DNA from: Bacillus velezensis | GTDB lineage: Bacteria; Bacillota; Bacilli; Bacillales; Bacillaceae | Length of the DNA: 64,000 bases | Reading direction: 5' to 3' | NCBI RefSeq assembly: GCF_001461825.1 | Contig: NZ_LLZC01000019.1 | Span: 814,947 to 878,946 of the forward strand | Translations under genes and position numbers: made by a program | Notes under the pieces: generated by a model | Database searches by the model: none | Seen by the model: the letters and a program-made list of their open reading frames with translations, nothing else | Told to the model about the DNA's origin: nothing | Shown: positions 20,336-31,742 of the stretch, one piece after another | How the letters are laid out: each line of letters starts with the position of its first letter | Position numbering within the stretch: position 1 is the stretch's first letter

Positions 20336-22003
20336 TTATTGTTCGAGCGGAACAACCGCGTCGTGCAGCAGCGTATTTAACCACTCAGTGTGTTTTTCTT
20401 TCGTTGCGTCATTCCATTGGAATCGGTCGCTCATGTAATCAATCACGGCCGTTTTATACGTTTGCACCCATTTGATGTCGAAGAACAGTCTTCCCGTTCT
20501 GCGGACGAAGAAATCGGCAGGTGTCGCAGCCATTTCTTCTTCGATGCTGTAAGCCGCTTCAGCCAGAATGTGAACCGGAATCTGGCGTTTTTCCGCTTCG
20601 TCTTTCAGACCTTCAATCCGGCTGAATACATTTTCAACGTTAGAGCCGTATCTGATGGCTAACTGCTTAGCGGTTTCCTGTGATAAACCGATTTTCAAGC
20701 CGTCTTTTGTCTTTGCTTCCACAAATGACTCGAAGTTTTTAGAGCCGCCGACATGTCCGCCGGAAATCGGCATCGTCTTCGTCTTGCAGCCGCCGAAGTC
20801 CTGGCCGCCCTCTTCTTTCAAGCGGTCGCGGACAAGATCGACAATGTGCTCAGCCATTTTACGGTAGCCCGTCAGTTTTCCTCCGGCGATCGTAATCAGG
20901 CCTGATTGAGATGTCCAGATTTCATCTTTACGGGAGATCTCAGACGGGTCTTTCCCTTCTTCGTGAATAAGCGGTCTGAGGCCGGCCCAGCTTGATTCAA
21001 TATCGTCCGCCGTAATGTTCAGTTCCGGGAACATATAATTGATGGAGCTGACGACATAATCGCGATCCTGCACCGTCATGCGCGGATGCTCAAGTTTTTG
21101 TTTGTAAACCGTATCGGTCGTACCCACGTATGTTTTTCCTTCACGCGGAATGGCGAACACCATCCGGCCGTCCGGCGTATCAAAGTATACCGCCTGTTTA
21201 AGCGGGAATACGGATTGGTCGAATACGAGATGGACCCCTTTTGTGTGCTGAAGATGTTTTCCGCTTTTACTGTGGTCTTTTTCTCTCAGCTCGTCGACCC
21301 ACGGACCTGTCGCATTGACGATTTTTTTGGCGTAAACTTTGTATTCCTTGCCTGACAGCAGATCTTCAATTAAAACGCCGACAACTTTTCCTTTTTCATA
21401 AAGCAGTTCTTTCACTTTAGAGTAGTTGACAGGCTCCGCACCGAATTTAACGGCTTCTTTCATGACTTCAATCGTCAGTCTCGCATCGTCCGTCCGGTAC
21501 TCTACATAATAGCCTCCGCCTTTTAAGCCGTCTTTTTTGACGAGCGGCTCTTTTTGCAGCGTTTCTTTAGCAGACAGCATGCTTCTGCGCTCTGATTTTT
21601 TTACTCCCGCTAAATAGTCATACACACGCAGGCCGATGGAAGTAGAGAATGAACCGAACGTGCCGCCTTTATGAAACGGCAGCAGCATCCATTCCGGCGT
21701 CGTGACGTGCGGGCCGTTTTCGTACACGATGGCACGTTCCTTACCGACTTCTGCAACCATTTTGACTTCAAATTGCTTCAGATAACGCAAACCGCCGTGG
21801 ACAAGCTTTGTGGATCGGCTTGATGTGCCGGCCGCGAAATCCTGCATTTCGCTCAAAGCGACTTTCATTCCCCTTGAAGCTGCGTCAAGCGCCGTACCGG
21901 CACCCGTAATACCTCCGCCTATAATAAACAGATCGTATGTTTTTTTAGTCATGTCTTCCAGCATATGATCCCGTTCCAAACTTGAAAATTGGTGATTCAT
22001 CAT
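20336..22003 (-). CDS. glpD: Aerobic glycerol-3-phosphate dehydrogenase
   Basis: The 555-residue FAD flavoprotein oxidises glycerol-3-phosphate to dihydroxyacetone phosphate at the membrane and feeds electrons to menaquinone. The FAD dinucleotide fold is [22 protein letters not shown] (shown by its GGGITG core near residue 32), with [15 protein letters not shown] shortly after and [11 protein letters not shown] near residue 375. AGGAGG precedes the ATG. The 5' leader contains a terminator hairpin that GlpP is expected to override in the presence of glycerol-3-phosphate. Confidence 0.97.
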   Translation of the reverse strand: MMNHQFSSLERDHMLEDMTKKTYDLFIIGGGITGAGTALDAASRGMKVALSEMQDFAAGTSSRSTKLVHGGLRYLKQFEVKMVAEVGKERAIVYENGPHVTTPEWMLLPFHKGGTFGSFSTSIGLRVYDYLAGVKKSERRSMLSAKETLQKEPLVKKDGLKGGGYYVEYRTDDARLTIEVMKEAVKFGAEPVNYSKVKELLYEKGKVVGVLIEDLLSGKEYKVYAKKIVNATGPWVDELREKDHSKSGKHLQHTKGVHLVFDQSVFPLKQAVYFDTPDGRMVFAIPREGKTYVGTTDTVYKQKLEHPRMTVQDRDYVVSSINYMFPELNITADDIESSWAGLRPLIHEEGKDPSEISRKDEIWTSQSGLITIAGGKLTGYRKMAEHIVDLVRDRLKEEGGQDFGGCKTKTMPISGGHVGGSKNFESFVEAKTKDGLKIGLSQETAKQLAIRYGSNVENVFSRIEGLKDEAEKRQIPVHILAEAAYSIEEEMAATPADFFVRRTGRLFFDIKWVQTYKTAVIDYMSDRFQWNDATKEKHTEWLNTLLHDAVVPLEQ

Positions 22004-22037
22004 TACGTTTCCTCCTTGTTGTCACGGTATAGAAAAA

Positions 22038-22128
22038 GAGACCACAACAGCCAAAGCGCATGTCATCACTTTGGTGCTGTGGTCTCTCCTCATCTCAGGA
22101 CCGTTCCTATTAACTTGTTTTCAGTATA
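22038..22128 (-). promoter_or_regulatory. glpD promoter and GlpP-controlled leader terminator
   Basis: On the minus strand an extended -10 (TGG-TATACT, 22123-22128) lies at the very end of glpK. The transcript then folds a long stem at 22038-22086: GAGACCACAGCACCAAAG pairs with CTTTGGCTGTTGTGGTCTC with one mismatch, followed by TTTTTCTATA. This is the B. subtilis glpD attenuator layout, where GlpP with glycerol-3-phosphate prevents termination. Confidence 0.88.
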
Positions 22129-22141
22129 CCACATTTTTATC

Positions 22142-24476
<2,335 letters not shown>

Positions 24477-24533
24477 CATCATTCCTCCTAAATGACAAAA
24501 TAGCAGGTTTGACAGAGTTATAGAGAATAAAAA

Positions 24534-24587
24534 ACCCACAACAAACCGCTTTACGCTTTATTGCTTCCGTAAAGAGCTGTTGTGGGT
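24534..24587 (-). promoter_or_regulatory. glpFK leader terminator (GlpP antitermination target)
   Basis: On the minus strand ACCCACAACA-(G)CTCTTTACG pairs with CGTAAAG-CGGTT-TGTTGTGGGT and is followed by TTTTTTATTC. The arms share the CCACAACA / TGTTGTGG core with the glpD leader, consistent with a common GlpP recognition element. Confidence 0.88.
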
Positions 24588-24623
24588 CTCCGGGTCTCCA
24601 TCACATAGTATTAACCTAGGTCT

Positions 24624-24652
24624 ATTGTAACAATGGGTGTAAGCGGTGTCAA
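24624..24652 (-). promoter_or_regulatory. glpFK sigma-A promoter with overlapping cre
   Basis: TTGACA (24647-24652) and TACAAT (24624-24629) are separated by exactly 17 bases. The catabolite element at 24638-24651 (TGACACCGCTTACA) matches the cre consensus TGWAANCGNTNWCA at 13 of 14 positions and overlaps the -35, so CcpA binding should block the promoter. The -35 also overlaps the glpP stop codon. Confidence 0.88.
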
Positions 24653-25224
24653 TCTTTTTTTGTCATAGAATGTTCATATTTAGCCCATAGTTCGGTGTCT
24701 GAAGTCGTCACGGCCGTGGCTCCTGCCTGCAAGGCGTTTTCAACGTCCTGCTCCGTGCGGATGAAGCCGCCGGCAAAAATCGGAATCCCCGTCATTTCTT
24801 TAATTTCTCTGATTAAAGTCGGAACGATGCCCGGGAGAACCTCGATAAAGTCAGGCTTATGCTTTCCGACGAATTCCATGCTTTTCTCCATGGCGCTCGT
24901 ATCCAAGAGAAACAGACGCTGGATCGCGTATATTTTCTTTTGTTTCGCTTTGACGATGACTGATGATCTCGTCGAAATGATGCCCGCGGGCCGGATATCC
25001 TGACAAATAAACTCCGCACCGTATTCGTCATGCTTAATGCCGTGAATTAAATCGACGTGAACCATCAGAAGTTTTCCGTGTTTTTTCGCTTCATTCACGA
25101 CACCTTTTAATTGACCGAGGTGGATATCTAAAATGACGCCGTATAAGAACGGACTTTCTAAAAATGCATCGAATTGCTTCATGTTCCGGATTGCCGGTAG
25201 AATCTGCTGGTTGTGAAAACTCAT
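24649..25224 (-). CDS. glpP: Glycerol uptake operon antiterminator GlpP
   Basis: The 191-residue cytosolic protein has a TIM-barrel-like fold. Typical segments are [17 protein letters not shown] near residue 54 and [30 protein letters not shown] near the C terminus, which resembles a phosphate-binding GG/GA pair that would hold glycerol-3-phosphate. It binds glpF and glpD leader RNA and prevents termination. The gene starts four bases after the yhxA stop, so yhxA-glpP is one unit; its own stop overlaps the glpFK promoter. Confidence 0.95.
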   Translation of the reverse strand: MSFHNQQILPAIRNMKQFDAFLESPFLYGVILDIHLGQLKGVVNEAKKHGKLLMVHVDLIHGIKHDEYGAEFICQDIRPAGIISTRSSVIVKAKQKKIYAIQRLFLLDTSAMEKSMEFVGKHKPDFIEVLPGIVPTLIREIKEMTGIPIFAGGFIRTEQDVENALQAGATAVTTSDTELWAKYEHSMTKKD

Positions 25225-25227
25225 GTT

Positions 25228-26583
25228 TTACTCCTTTACATTAAAATCAATGCTCAGCACGCTTTCCTTGACGGTCGAAATGATGAAAGAGAGCTCCTCG
25301 TCCGACAGGCAAAAAGGCGGAGACAGCTGAATGACATTATTATATCCCGCTACAGTATCGCCATTTTTCCCGACAAGCAGGCCTTTTTCTCTGCAGGCGG
25401 TGATGATGTGCTGCACAAGGGCGGCATCAGCGGGTTCCTTCGTGACTTTGTCCTTGACGAGCTCAATGCCGGCAAGAAGGCCCTTGCCCCGTACATCTCC
25501 GACCGCCGGATGTTCTCTGAGCGGCTCAAGCTCACGGAGCAGCCTTTCTCCAAGCTCCCGGGAGCGGGCGATCAGATTTTCGTCCTCCATCAATTGCAGG
25601 TTTTTCAAGGCCAGGGCGCAGGCTGCCGGATTGCCTCCGAATGTATTCACGTGCCGGAAGCGGCCGTACGGCTCACCGCCCGAATACGCCTCAAAAATCT
25701 CCCGTTTTACTGCCGTTGCCGACAGCGGCAGGTAAGCGCTCGTAATGCCTTTTGCCATTGTGACGATGTCCGGTGAAACGCCGTAATGCTGAAATCCGAA
25801 CGGCTCTCCCGTGCGGCCGAAACCGCAAATGACTTCATCACTGATCAGAAGCGCGCCGTGGCGGCGGCAAATGTCCTCTACCTTTGCCATATACCCGTCC
25901 GGAGGCATCAGTATCCCTCCGCCTGTAATAATCGGTTCCATAATAACGCCGGCAATCGTTTCGCTTAACTCCCACGTCATGATCCGGTCGATTTCATGCG
26001 CGCTTTCCAATGTGACGGCATCGCCGGGATTCCGATAAAGATCAGGCGGCGCCGCATGCAAAAACCCTTGTGAGAGCGGCTCATATTTATATTTTCTCTG
26101 CGCCTGGCCGGTAGCGGCGAGCGCCCCCATCGTATTGCCGTGATAGCCTCTGTACCGGGAGATGAATTTGAAGCGGCTGTGATCGCCGTTTTCAATGTGG
26201 TATTGGCGGGCAATTTTGAACGCGGTTTCATTTGCTTCCGATCCGCTGTTGGAAAAGAAGATTACATAATCGCCGCCGAGCCATTCATTCAGTTTTTCCG
26301 CAAGCTCAATCGCGGGTTGATGGCTTTGGGTCAGCGGATAATAAGGAAGCTCCTTCAATTGGCTGTAAGCCGCATCGGCAAGCTCCTTTCTCCCGTATCC
26401 GATATTGACGCACCACAGGCCTGACATGCCGTCCAAATACCGTCTGCCGTCAATATCCGTAACCCAGGCGCCTTCCCCTTTTTGAACGATTATGCTGTCA
26501 TCCGGCTCCGCCCCTTTCATCGCGTGCCAAATCAGCTCTTTATCCTTTTGTTTGAGTGACTGATTTTTTTGTACATGTTCCAC
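25228..26583 (-). CDS. yhxA: Class III PLP-dependent aminotransferase YhxA
   Basis: The roughly 451-residue protein belongs to the omega-amino-acid:pyruvate aminotransferase group. Motifs in order are SNSGSEANETAFK, YRGYHGNTMGA, LISDEVICGFGRTG and the PLP lysine in MAKGITSAYLPLSA. The substrate is unknown. Start is uncertain: a GTG at 26583 is nine bases after GGGAG and gives the B. subtilis length (450), whereas the ATG at 26592 touches that site. It is co-transcribed with glpP, although no link to glycerol is obvious. Confidence 0.9.
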   Translation of the reverse strand: MEHVQKNQSLKQKDKELIWHAMKGAEPDDSIIVQKGEGAWVTDIDGRRYLDGMSGLWCVNIGYGRKELADAAYSQLKELPYYPLTQSHQPAIELAEKLNEWLGGDYVIFFSNSGSEANETAFKIARQYHIENGDHSRFKFISRYRGYHGNTMGALAATGQAQRKYKYEPLSQGFLHAAPPDLYRNPGDAVTLESAHEIDRIMTWELSETIAGVIMEPIITGGGILMPPDGYMAKVEDICRRHGALLISDEVICGFGRTGEPFGFQHYGVSPDIVTMAKGITSAYLPLSATAVKREIFEAYSGGEPYGRFRHVNTFGGNPAACALALKNLQLMEDENLIARSRELGERLLRELEPLREHPAVGDVRGKGLLAGIELVKDKVTKEPADAALVQHIITACREKGLLVGKNGDTVAGYNNVIQLSPPFCLSDEELSFIISTVKESVLSIDFNVKE

Positions 26584-26676
26584 ACCGCTCATCTCCCTTT
26601 CAATATCATTGCACTGTATCGAAAGCTGCCCGGCTTCTGACGCCGATTCTCTTGGTGAAGTTTTCCTCTTAATAAG

Positions 26677-26705
26677 AATATAAAGGCGCGGCATGGGCGA
26701 GTCAA
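26677..26705 (-). promoter_or_regulatory. Sigma-A promoter for yhxA-glpP
   Basis: TTGACT at 26700-26705 and TATATT at 26677-26682 (minus-strand reading) are separated by 17 bases, about 90 bases before the yhxA start. Confidence 0.75.
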
Positions 26706-26728
26706 TAAAGCGGCGGCAATTAAAAAAA

Positions 26729-26747
26729 CGCTTTCTCCCAGAAAGCG
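26729..26747 (-). terminator. Second hairpin downstream of yhcX
   Basis: CGCTTTCT pairs with AGAAAGCG around a three-base loop and is followed on the minus strand by TTTTTTTAATTG. It lies about 60 bases beyond the first yhcX terminator and before the yhxA promoter, so it may act as a backup. Confidence 0.7.
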
Positions 26748-26805
26748 AAAGAGCTACAAGAGCATATCCCGAAACCGGGGCCGGCGCAAGTGTTTTTATA
26801 AAAAA

Positions 26806-26831
26806 ACCCGCCCCTTAAGCGGAGCGGGCGT
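26806..26831 (-). terminator. yhcX terminator
   Basis: Minus-strand stem ACGCCCGCTCCGCTTAAGGGGCGGGT (imperfect, GC-rich) followed by seven T, directly after the yhcX stop codon. Confidence 0.88.
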
Positions 26832-26834
26832 TTT

Positions 26835-28373
26835 TTATTTAAGATGCGTAATCCGGTAAATGTCTTTGCGCCGGTCTTTCAGCTGGCGCACGGTTCCGTT
26901 TTCACGCTGCCTTCTTAAGATTTCAAGGTCCACGTCCCCGATCACGACCATTTCGATATTCGGATTCGTTTCACCGACGATTCCATCTCTGGCAAATTCA
27001 AAATCAGACGGAGCAAAAATGGCTGACTGCGCGTATTGAATATCCATATTTTCTGTTTGCGGAAGGTTTCCGACCGTACCTGAGATGACGGTGTAAATTT
27101 GGTTTTCAACCGCTCTCGCCTGAGAGCAGTATCTTACGCGCAAGTAGCCTTGGCGGTCTTCAGTGCAGAACGGCGTAAAGATAATTTTCGCTCCTTGATC
27201 CGCGGCAATTCTCGCAAGCTCCGGAAATTCGATATCGTAACAGATCTGAATGGCGATCTTTCCGCAGTCCGTATCAAATACGCGCACCCTGTCTCCGGCG
27301 CTGATGCCCCACCATTTCCGCTCATTCGGCGTAATGTGAAGCTTATATTGTTTTTCAATCGTGCCGTCACGTCTGAATAAGTAGGCGATGTTATAAATTT
27401 TCCCCTCTTCTTCAACGAAGTGGGAGCCGCCGATGATGTTGACATTATATTTCACCGCGAGATCTGTAAAGAGGCTGATATAGTCCTCGGTATATTCGGT
27501 AATCCTCTGAATGGCCAGACTCGGCGAACGCTCCTCGAGAAATGACATGAGCTGCGTCGTGAAAATCTCCGGGAACACCGCGAAATCAGATCTCGCATCG
27601 GAAGCCACATCGACATAATATTCAACCTGATTGGCAAATTCCTCGAAGGAGTAAATCTTTTTCATTTCATATTGAATGACGCAAATGCGCACCGGAAATG
27701 CCGATTTGTAATAGCGCTTCGACTGCGGCAGGTAATCGACATTGTTCCATTGCATTAATGTCGCATATTTAATGGACGCGGTGTCATCCGGGAGATAATT
27801 CGGATTGATCCGCATGAGCGTAAATCCGTTCATCAGCTGGAAAGAAAGCACCGGATCATAAATCTGATGGCGTGTCACCTGTTCGACATAGGCTCTCGCC
27901 GTCATTTCTTCCGCATACTTATGATAATTCGGAATCCGCCCGCCGATAATGATGCTTTTCAGATTCAATCGTCTCGCCAAGTCTTTTCTCGCCTCATACA
28001 GCCGGTGTCCGATTTTCATCCGTCTGTATTCCGGGTGAACCATTACCTCAATCCCGTACAGATTCAATCCGTCCGGGTTGTGGTTCGTGATATAACCATC
28101 GTCTGTAATGTCCTGCCACGTGTGGCGGTCATCATATTCATCGAAATTGATGATCAGGCTTGAGCATGAACCGATAATTTCCCCTTCATACTCGGCGCAA
28201 AACTGACCTTCCGGAAAGTGCGCGAGATGGCTGAGTAAATGTTCAGGCTCCCACGGCTCCATCCCCGGAAAACAATCCTTTTGCAGCTCAATAATTTTGT
28301 TGATATCTTTCTCTTCCATATTCCGTATGACCATTTTCTTTTCAAAACGGGTCAGATCAAGTTTCTCAGACAA
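26835..28373 (-). CDS. yhcX: Nitrilase-superfamily hydrolase fused to GNAT acetyltransferase, YhcX
   Basis: The 512-residue protein has an N-terminal GNAT acetyltransferase domain (about residues 12-200; VMVHPEYRRMKIGHRLYEA is the acetyl-CoA loop) and a C-terminal carbon-nitrogen hydrolase domain (about 225-495). The Glu-Lys-Cys triad is visible in VFPEIF, YKLHITPNE and QICYDIEFPE. Such fusions are widespread but the substrate is unknown; an amide or an N-acylated metabolite is plausible. Start is TTG behind GGGGGAAG, eight bases inside the end of yhcW, so the pair is co-translated. Confidence 0.92.
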   Translation of the reverse strand: MSEKLDLTRFEKKMVIRNMEEKDINKIIELQKDCFPGMEPWEPEHLLSHLAHFPEGQFCAEYEGEIIGSCSSLIINFDEYDDRHTWQDITDDGYITNHNPDGLNLYGIEVMVHPEYRRMKIGHRLYEARKDLARRLNLKSIIIGGRIPNYHKYAEEMTARAYVEQVTRHQIYDPVLSFQLMNGFTLMRINPNYLPDDTASIKYATLMQWNNVDYLPQSKRYYKSAFPVRICVIQYEMKKIYSFEEFANQVEYYVDVASDARSDFAVFPEIFTTQLMSFLEERSPSLAIQRITEYTEDYISLFTDLAVKYNVNIIGGSHFVEEEGKIYNIAYLFRRDGTIEKQYKLHITPNERKWWGISAGDRVRVFDTDCGKIAIQICYDIEFPELARIAADQGAKIIFTPFCTEDRQGYLRVRYCSQARAVENQIYTVISGTVGNLPQTENMDIQYAQSAIFAPSDFEFARDGIVGETNPNIEMVVIGDVDLEILRRQRENGTVRQLKDRRKDIYRITHLK

Positions 28374-29055
28374 TGCTGCTTCCCCCTGCCGGTTCGTTTT
28401 GATCGTTCAATCGCTGTAAGAGTAATTCAAGTTCCATTTCCGCCATCGATTCCAGTCTGTGATCGTATTCTTCAAATAACAGGGCGCTTGTTACCTTATT
28501 CGGGACGATGACACATTTCATTCCGGCGCGTTTGGCTGCGATTGAGCCGTTGACCGAATCCTCAAAGGCCAGACATTCAGATGGTTCAACGCCTAAATGT
28601 TCCGCAGCTTTCAGATAGAGTTCCGGATTCGGCTTCACTTCTTCTACGTCGTCAGCCGTCTGAATCACTTCAAATTCATCAAACAGGCCTAATTCCTTCA
28701 GATGGCCCGACACCCATTTAAAATCTGAGCTGGAAGCGAGCCCCACCTTCAATCCTAATTCTTTTGCCGCGGCTAAATAAGCCTCCACCCCGGGACGCGC
28801 CGTTTCCGTCTTCATCCGCTGTTCGAAGCGCCCGCGCCTGATCGCCGTCAGTTCATCATGATCGAGCTTTCTTCCCAGCTGCTCCTCTAAATATGCGAAT
28901 GGCTTAAACCCCGCGGCCGTTCCGATCACCTTTCCCCAGACGGATAAAGGCAATGTTGAACCGTGTTCTTCAAACATTTCCTGCAGCACTTCATATTCAT
29001 GGGTTTCTGTATCTAAAATTAACCCGTCAAAATCAAAGATTAATGCTTTTATCAA
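28366..29055 (-). CDS. yhcW: HAD-family phosphatase YhcW
   Basis: The 229-residue haloacid-dehalogenase-like hydrolase has the nucleophile motif DFDGLILDTE (Asp9, Asp11), a helical cap, motif II LASSSD and motif IV AFEDSVNG. It resembles beta-phosphoglucomutase-like phosphatases, acting on a small sugar phosphate or similar. It is first in a yhcW-yhcX pair whose ends overlap by eight bases. B. subtilis YhcW has 220 residues; the C terminus here is slightly longer. Confidence 0.9.
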   Translation of the reverse strand: MIKALIFDFDGLILDTETHEYEVLQEMFEEHGSTLPLSVWGKVIGTAAGFKPFAYLEEQLGRKLDHDELTAIRRGRFEQRMKTETARPGVEAYLAAAKELGLKVGLASSSDFKWVSGHLKELGLFDEFEVIQTADDVEEVKPNPELYLKAAEHLGVEPSECLAFEDSVNGSIAAKRAGMKCVIVPNKVTSALLFEEYDHRLESMAEMELELLLQRLNDQNEPAGGSSIV

Positions 29056-29147
29056 TGGTTACAGCTCCTTTAGCTAAACGTACTGACCTATGTATACACT
29101 ATACCGTGAATTTCTTTCGCGTTCAAAATGTAACATTCTGACGGAAA

Positions 29148-29177
29148 GAAGAGCCTGCATGAGTGCAAGCTCTCTTC
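29148..29177 (-). terminator. yhcV terminator
   Basis: GAAGAG..TTGCA pairs with TGCA..CTCTTC on the minus strand, followed by TTTCC. Confidence 0.75.
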
Positions 29178-29182
29178 ATCCG

Positions 29183-29605
29183 TTACTGTGTGTTTTGACT
29201 GGAAATATTGGAAAGAGCTGCTCCCGCAGACTCATTTGAACGCTGATCGACCGCTAAGTCTCCAAGCGCAACGATCCCGACCAGATGATTTTGATCGACA
29301 ATGGGAAGGCGGCGGATTTGGTGTTGGGCCATCAGATGTGACGCCTCTTCAAGACTCATTTCCGGGTTTCCGGATACAACTGCAGAAGACATCACGTGTG
29401 AAACAGGTGTTTGGCCGTCGCGGCCTTGAGCCGTTGTTCTCAATGCGATATCACGGTCTGTCAGCATTCCTTTTAATTCCCCTCCGTCAACGACGGGAAT
29501 TGCTCCGACATTATGCTGGTGCATCAGCGCAGCCGCTTCCTGAATCGTTTGATTGGGAGAAACGGTAGCCACGTGGGTAGTCATTGATTGTTTGATTGAA
29601 CTCAT
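29183..29605 (-). CDS. yhcV: Tandem CBS-domain protein YhcV
   Basis: The 140-residue protein consists of two CBS domains (about residues 8-60 and 72-125), each with the GxxPVVD or RRLPIVD and GxxTxRD-type ends (MLTDRDIA). Such stand-alone pairs bind adenine nucleotides and act as energy or redox sensors; the target is unknown. ATG at 29605 follows AAAGGGG and gives exactly the B. subtilis length; an upstream in-frame extension of 16 residues has no ribosome site. Monocistronic. Confidence 0.9.
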   Translation of the reverse strand: MSSIKQSMTTHVATVSPNQTIQEAAALMHQHNVGAIPVVDGGELKGMLTDRDIALRTTAQGRDGQTPVSHVMSSAVVSGNPEMSLEEASHLMAQHQIRRLPIVDQNHLVGIVALGDLAVDQRSNESAGAALSNISSQNTQ

Positions 29606-29704
29606 TGTAAAGCACCCCTTTCGACATTTATTATGCTCGGGGATTTGTCTCATTATAAAGGGAGTTAGAGGAAAGAAATTGTGGTATCATGTCAAGGAAG
29701 CAAA

Positions 29705-29728
29705 AAAGAGCCTGTTAAAAGGCTCTTT
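29705..29728 (-). terminator. yhcU terminator
   Basis: AAAGAGCC pairs with GGCTCTTT around an AT loop and is followed by TTTGC on the minus strand. Confidence 0.82.
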
Positions 29729-29735
29729 ATACCCG

Positions 29736-30131
29736 TCAGATCAGCCTTCTGTGACCGCAGGCTTCTGATCCGGCCCCTGTCTCGAAATCATCATAGGTAA
29801 AGGGAAAATTCATTCCGCATTCATTCAGCAAAGCGCAATTTTTATCAAACAGCGCCCGCTCTTTGACGTCATATACCGGGTGCGGCTTTGACAGCATGAT
29901 ATGTACCGTTTGCAGACAAGCCATAATTTGAAACGCTTCTTTTAAAGTTCCTTGGTAACGTTGGTTTTGTAATGATAATACGCCCCTTTTTTTAAAGCGC
30001 TGAATTTCCAGTTCGGAGAAATAAAGAGGAAAGACATTTTGAAACAATTCAGAGGAAAGCTCTTGTATCGCGCTTTCTTGTCCGTCAGTCGCTGCGTTCA
30101 CAATTCTCACATCAATCACCTTTCTTGCCAT
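29736..30131 (-). CDS. yhcU: Hypothetical protein YhcU
   Basis: This is a soluble 131-residue protein, the same length as B. subtilis YhcU when the ATG at 30131 (MARKVIDVR) is used. It is predicted mostly helical, with an LFPLYFSELEIQRF-like segment in the middle and a C-terminal acidic tail. I recognise no catalytic motif. It is divergent from yhcT and stands alone. Function unknown. Confidence 0.8.
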   Translation of the reverse strand: MARKVIDVRIVNAATDGQESAIQELSSELFQNVFPLYFSELEIQRFKKRGVLSLQNQRYQGTLKEAFQIMACLQTVHIMLSKPHPVYDVKERALFDKNCALLNECGMNFPFTYDDFETGAGSEACGHRRLI

Positions 30132-30240
30132 GTGAATATCCTTAATCTTTATCAAGAATAGCATAGAAAAAAACGCGAAAGCTAAGGTAAGTGTTTCCTA
30201 TTGAAACAGCCGCTTTCCGCTTGAAAAGGAGCTTTATGAT

Positions 30241-31149
30241 ATGAAACAAAATGACCGCGGTCTGGAACTCCTGATTACGGAAAAGCACGCCGGACAATGG
30301 CTGTTTTCAGTCCTGAAATCTGAATTCCAGGCGTCAAAACCCGTAATTACGGAATGGATGAACCAAGAAAGCATTCAGGTGAATCGGACATCCCCGAAAA
30401 ACAATATCATACTGAAGACCGGAGATCGCTTATTCATTGATCTTCAGGAAAAAACGGGTTCTTCGGTGACTCCGGAATACGGAGAGCCGGACATTTTATT
30501 TGAGGACAATCATATGCTGATTGCAAATAAGCCGGCGGGAATGCCGACTCATCCAAATGAAGAGGGTCAGACCGGCACCCTCAGCAACCTGATCGCTTAC
30601 CATTTTCAAATCAACGGCGAGCAGGCGAAAGTGCGCCACGTTCACCGTCTTGACCGTGACACGTCAGGCGCGGTCGTTTTCGCGAAACACCGCCTGGCCC
30701 ATGCAATCCTTGACCGTCAGCTCGAAACCAAAACATTAAAACGCACCTATATCGCCGCGGCGGAAGGAAAAATCACGCCGAAAAAAGGCACGGTTGACTC
30801 GCCGATCGGCCGCGACAGGTCACATTCCGTCAGACGGCGCGTCTCACCCGGCGGACAAGCCGCCGTCACCCATTACAAAGTGAAAGGCTATCATCCCGGT
30901 GCGCAGCTTACATTGGCAGAGCTTGAACTGGAAACCGGGAGAACACATCAAATCAGGGTGCATATGGCAAGCATCGGCCATCCGTTGGCGGGCGATGACC
31001 TGTACGGCGGAAGCAGGACGCTGTTTCACAGGCAGGCGCTTCACGCCAAAAAAGTCAGTGTCGTCCATCCGATCTCAGGAGAAGAAATCGTTGCCGAGGC
31101 GCCGATGCCGGCTGATCTGGCTCATTTTACCGAAACGTATTTTTCTTAA
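30241..31149 (+). CDS. yhcT: RluD-family RNA pseudouridine synthase YhcT
   Basis: The 302-residue protein has a short S4-like N-terminal region and a pseudouridine synthase domain. The catalytic aspartate is in HRLDRDTSGAVVFAKH near residue 140, with GRTHQIRVHMASIGHPLAGDD-type RNA-binding loop near residue 238. It isomerises uridine in rRNA or tRNA; the exact site is unknown. GGAG lies nine bases before the ATG. It converges with yhcS, the stop codons overlapping by four bases, and no clear terminator separates them. Confidence 0.92.
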   Translation: MKQNDRGLELLITEKHAGQWLFSVLKSEFQASKPVITEWMNQESIQVNRTSPKNNIILKTGDRLFIDLQEKTGSSVTPEYGEPDILFEDNHMLIANKPAGMPTHPNEEGQTGTLSNLIAYHFQINGEQAKVRHVHRLDRDTSGAVVFAKHRLAHAILDRQLETKTLKRTYIAAAEGKITPKKGTVDSPIGRDRSHSVRRRVSPGGQAAVTHYKVKGYHPGAQLTLAELELETGRTHQIRVHMASIGHPLAGDDLYGGSRTLFHRQALHAKKVSVVHPISGEEIVAEAPMPADLAHFTETYFS

Positions 31150-31742
31150 ACCGGGTCGGCATATATAATATATCGTTTCGGCGCATTTCCAATGTAAGAA
31201 AACGGATAGCAAGTGGTCAGGATCAGTTCCTCCCGCTTGTGCTGAAGGGTGATGACAGATGTATCATCCCGGCTGACGATTTTTGTACGGCTGATTTTAT
31301 AAGAAAACGTGCCGTAAGACAAAATCACGTTCAGTCTGTCTCCTTTTTTCAGTTCGCCGGTCCGGCGGAACACCGTGTCCCTGTGGCCGGATAACACAAT
31401 TTGGCCGTGATCGCCCGGATAATAGCTGTCCTTATAATGTCCGACGCCTTTTGCTAAATCATCTGCGTCAGTCCCTTCGACGATCGGGAGCTCAGCGTCG
31501 ATTTCAGGGATTTCTAAAATGCCGCTTGCCTCACCCGTTTCGGGGTGAAATTCTTTTTTGCGCTGTGCCAGCACGGCGCTTTTTGTTTCGTTCTTTTCCA
31601 AGACAGGTTCTGTTGCTTTTTTTGCTTCTTCAAGCGATTGGTTCGTTTTCATATGTGAATCAATGATCTTCCAGCTTCCGTAACATGTGATGATGATACC
31701 GGCGATGATGACGAGAAGCGGAATATGTTTCAGTTTGTTCAT
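31146..31742 (-). CDS. yhcS: Class D sortase YhcS (SrtD)
   Basis: The 198-residue transpeptidase has an N-terminal membrane anchor (about residues 7-25) and a sortase barrel. The catalytic residues are His120 (LSGHRDT), Cys178 (LTTCYPFS) and Arg190 (PKRYIIY). In B. subtilis it anchors the LPDTS proteins YhcR and YfkN to peptidoglycan late in growth. The ATG at 31742 overlaps the yhcR stop (ATGA), which settles the start and shows that yhcR and yhcS form one operon. Confidence 0.95.
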   Translation of the reverse strand: MNKLKHIPLLVIIAGIIITCYGSWKIIDSHMKTNQSLEEAKKATEPVLEKNETKSAVLAQRKKEFHPETGEASGILEIPEIDAELPIVEGTDADDLAKGVGHYKDSYYPGDHGQIVLSGHRDTVFRRTGELKKGDRLNVILSYGTFSYKISRTKIVSRDDTSVITLQHKREELILTTCYPFSYIGNAPKRYIIYADPV

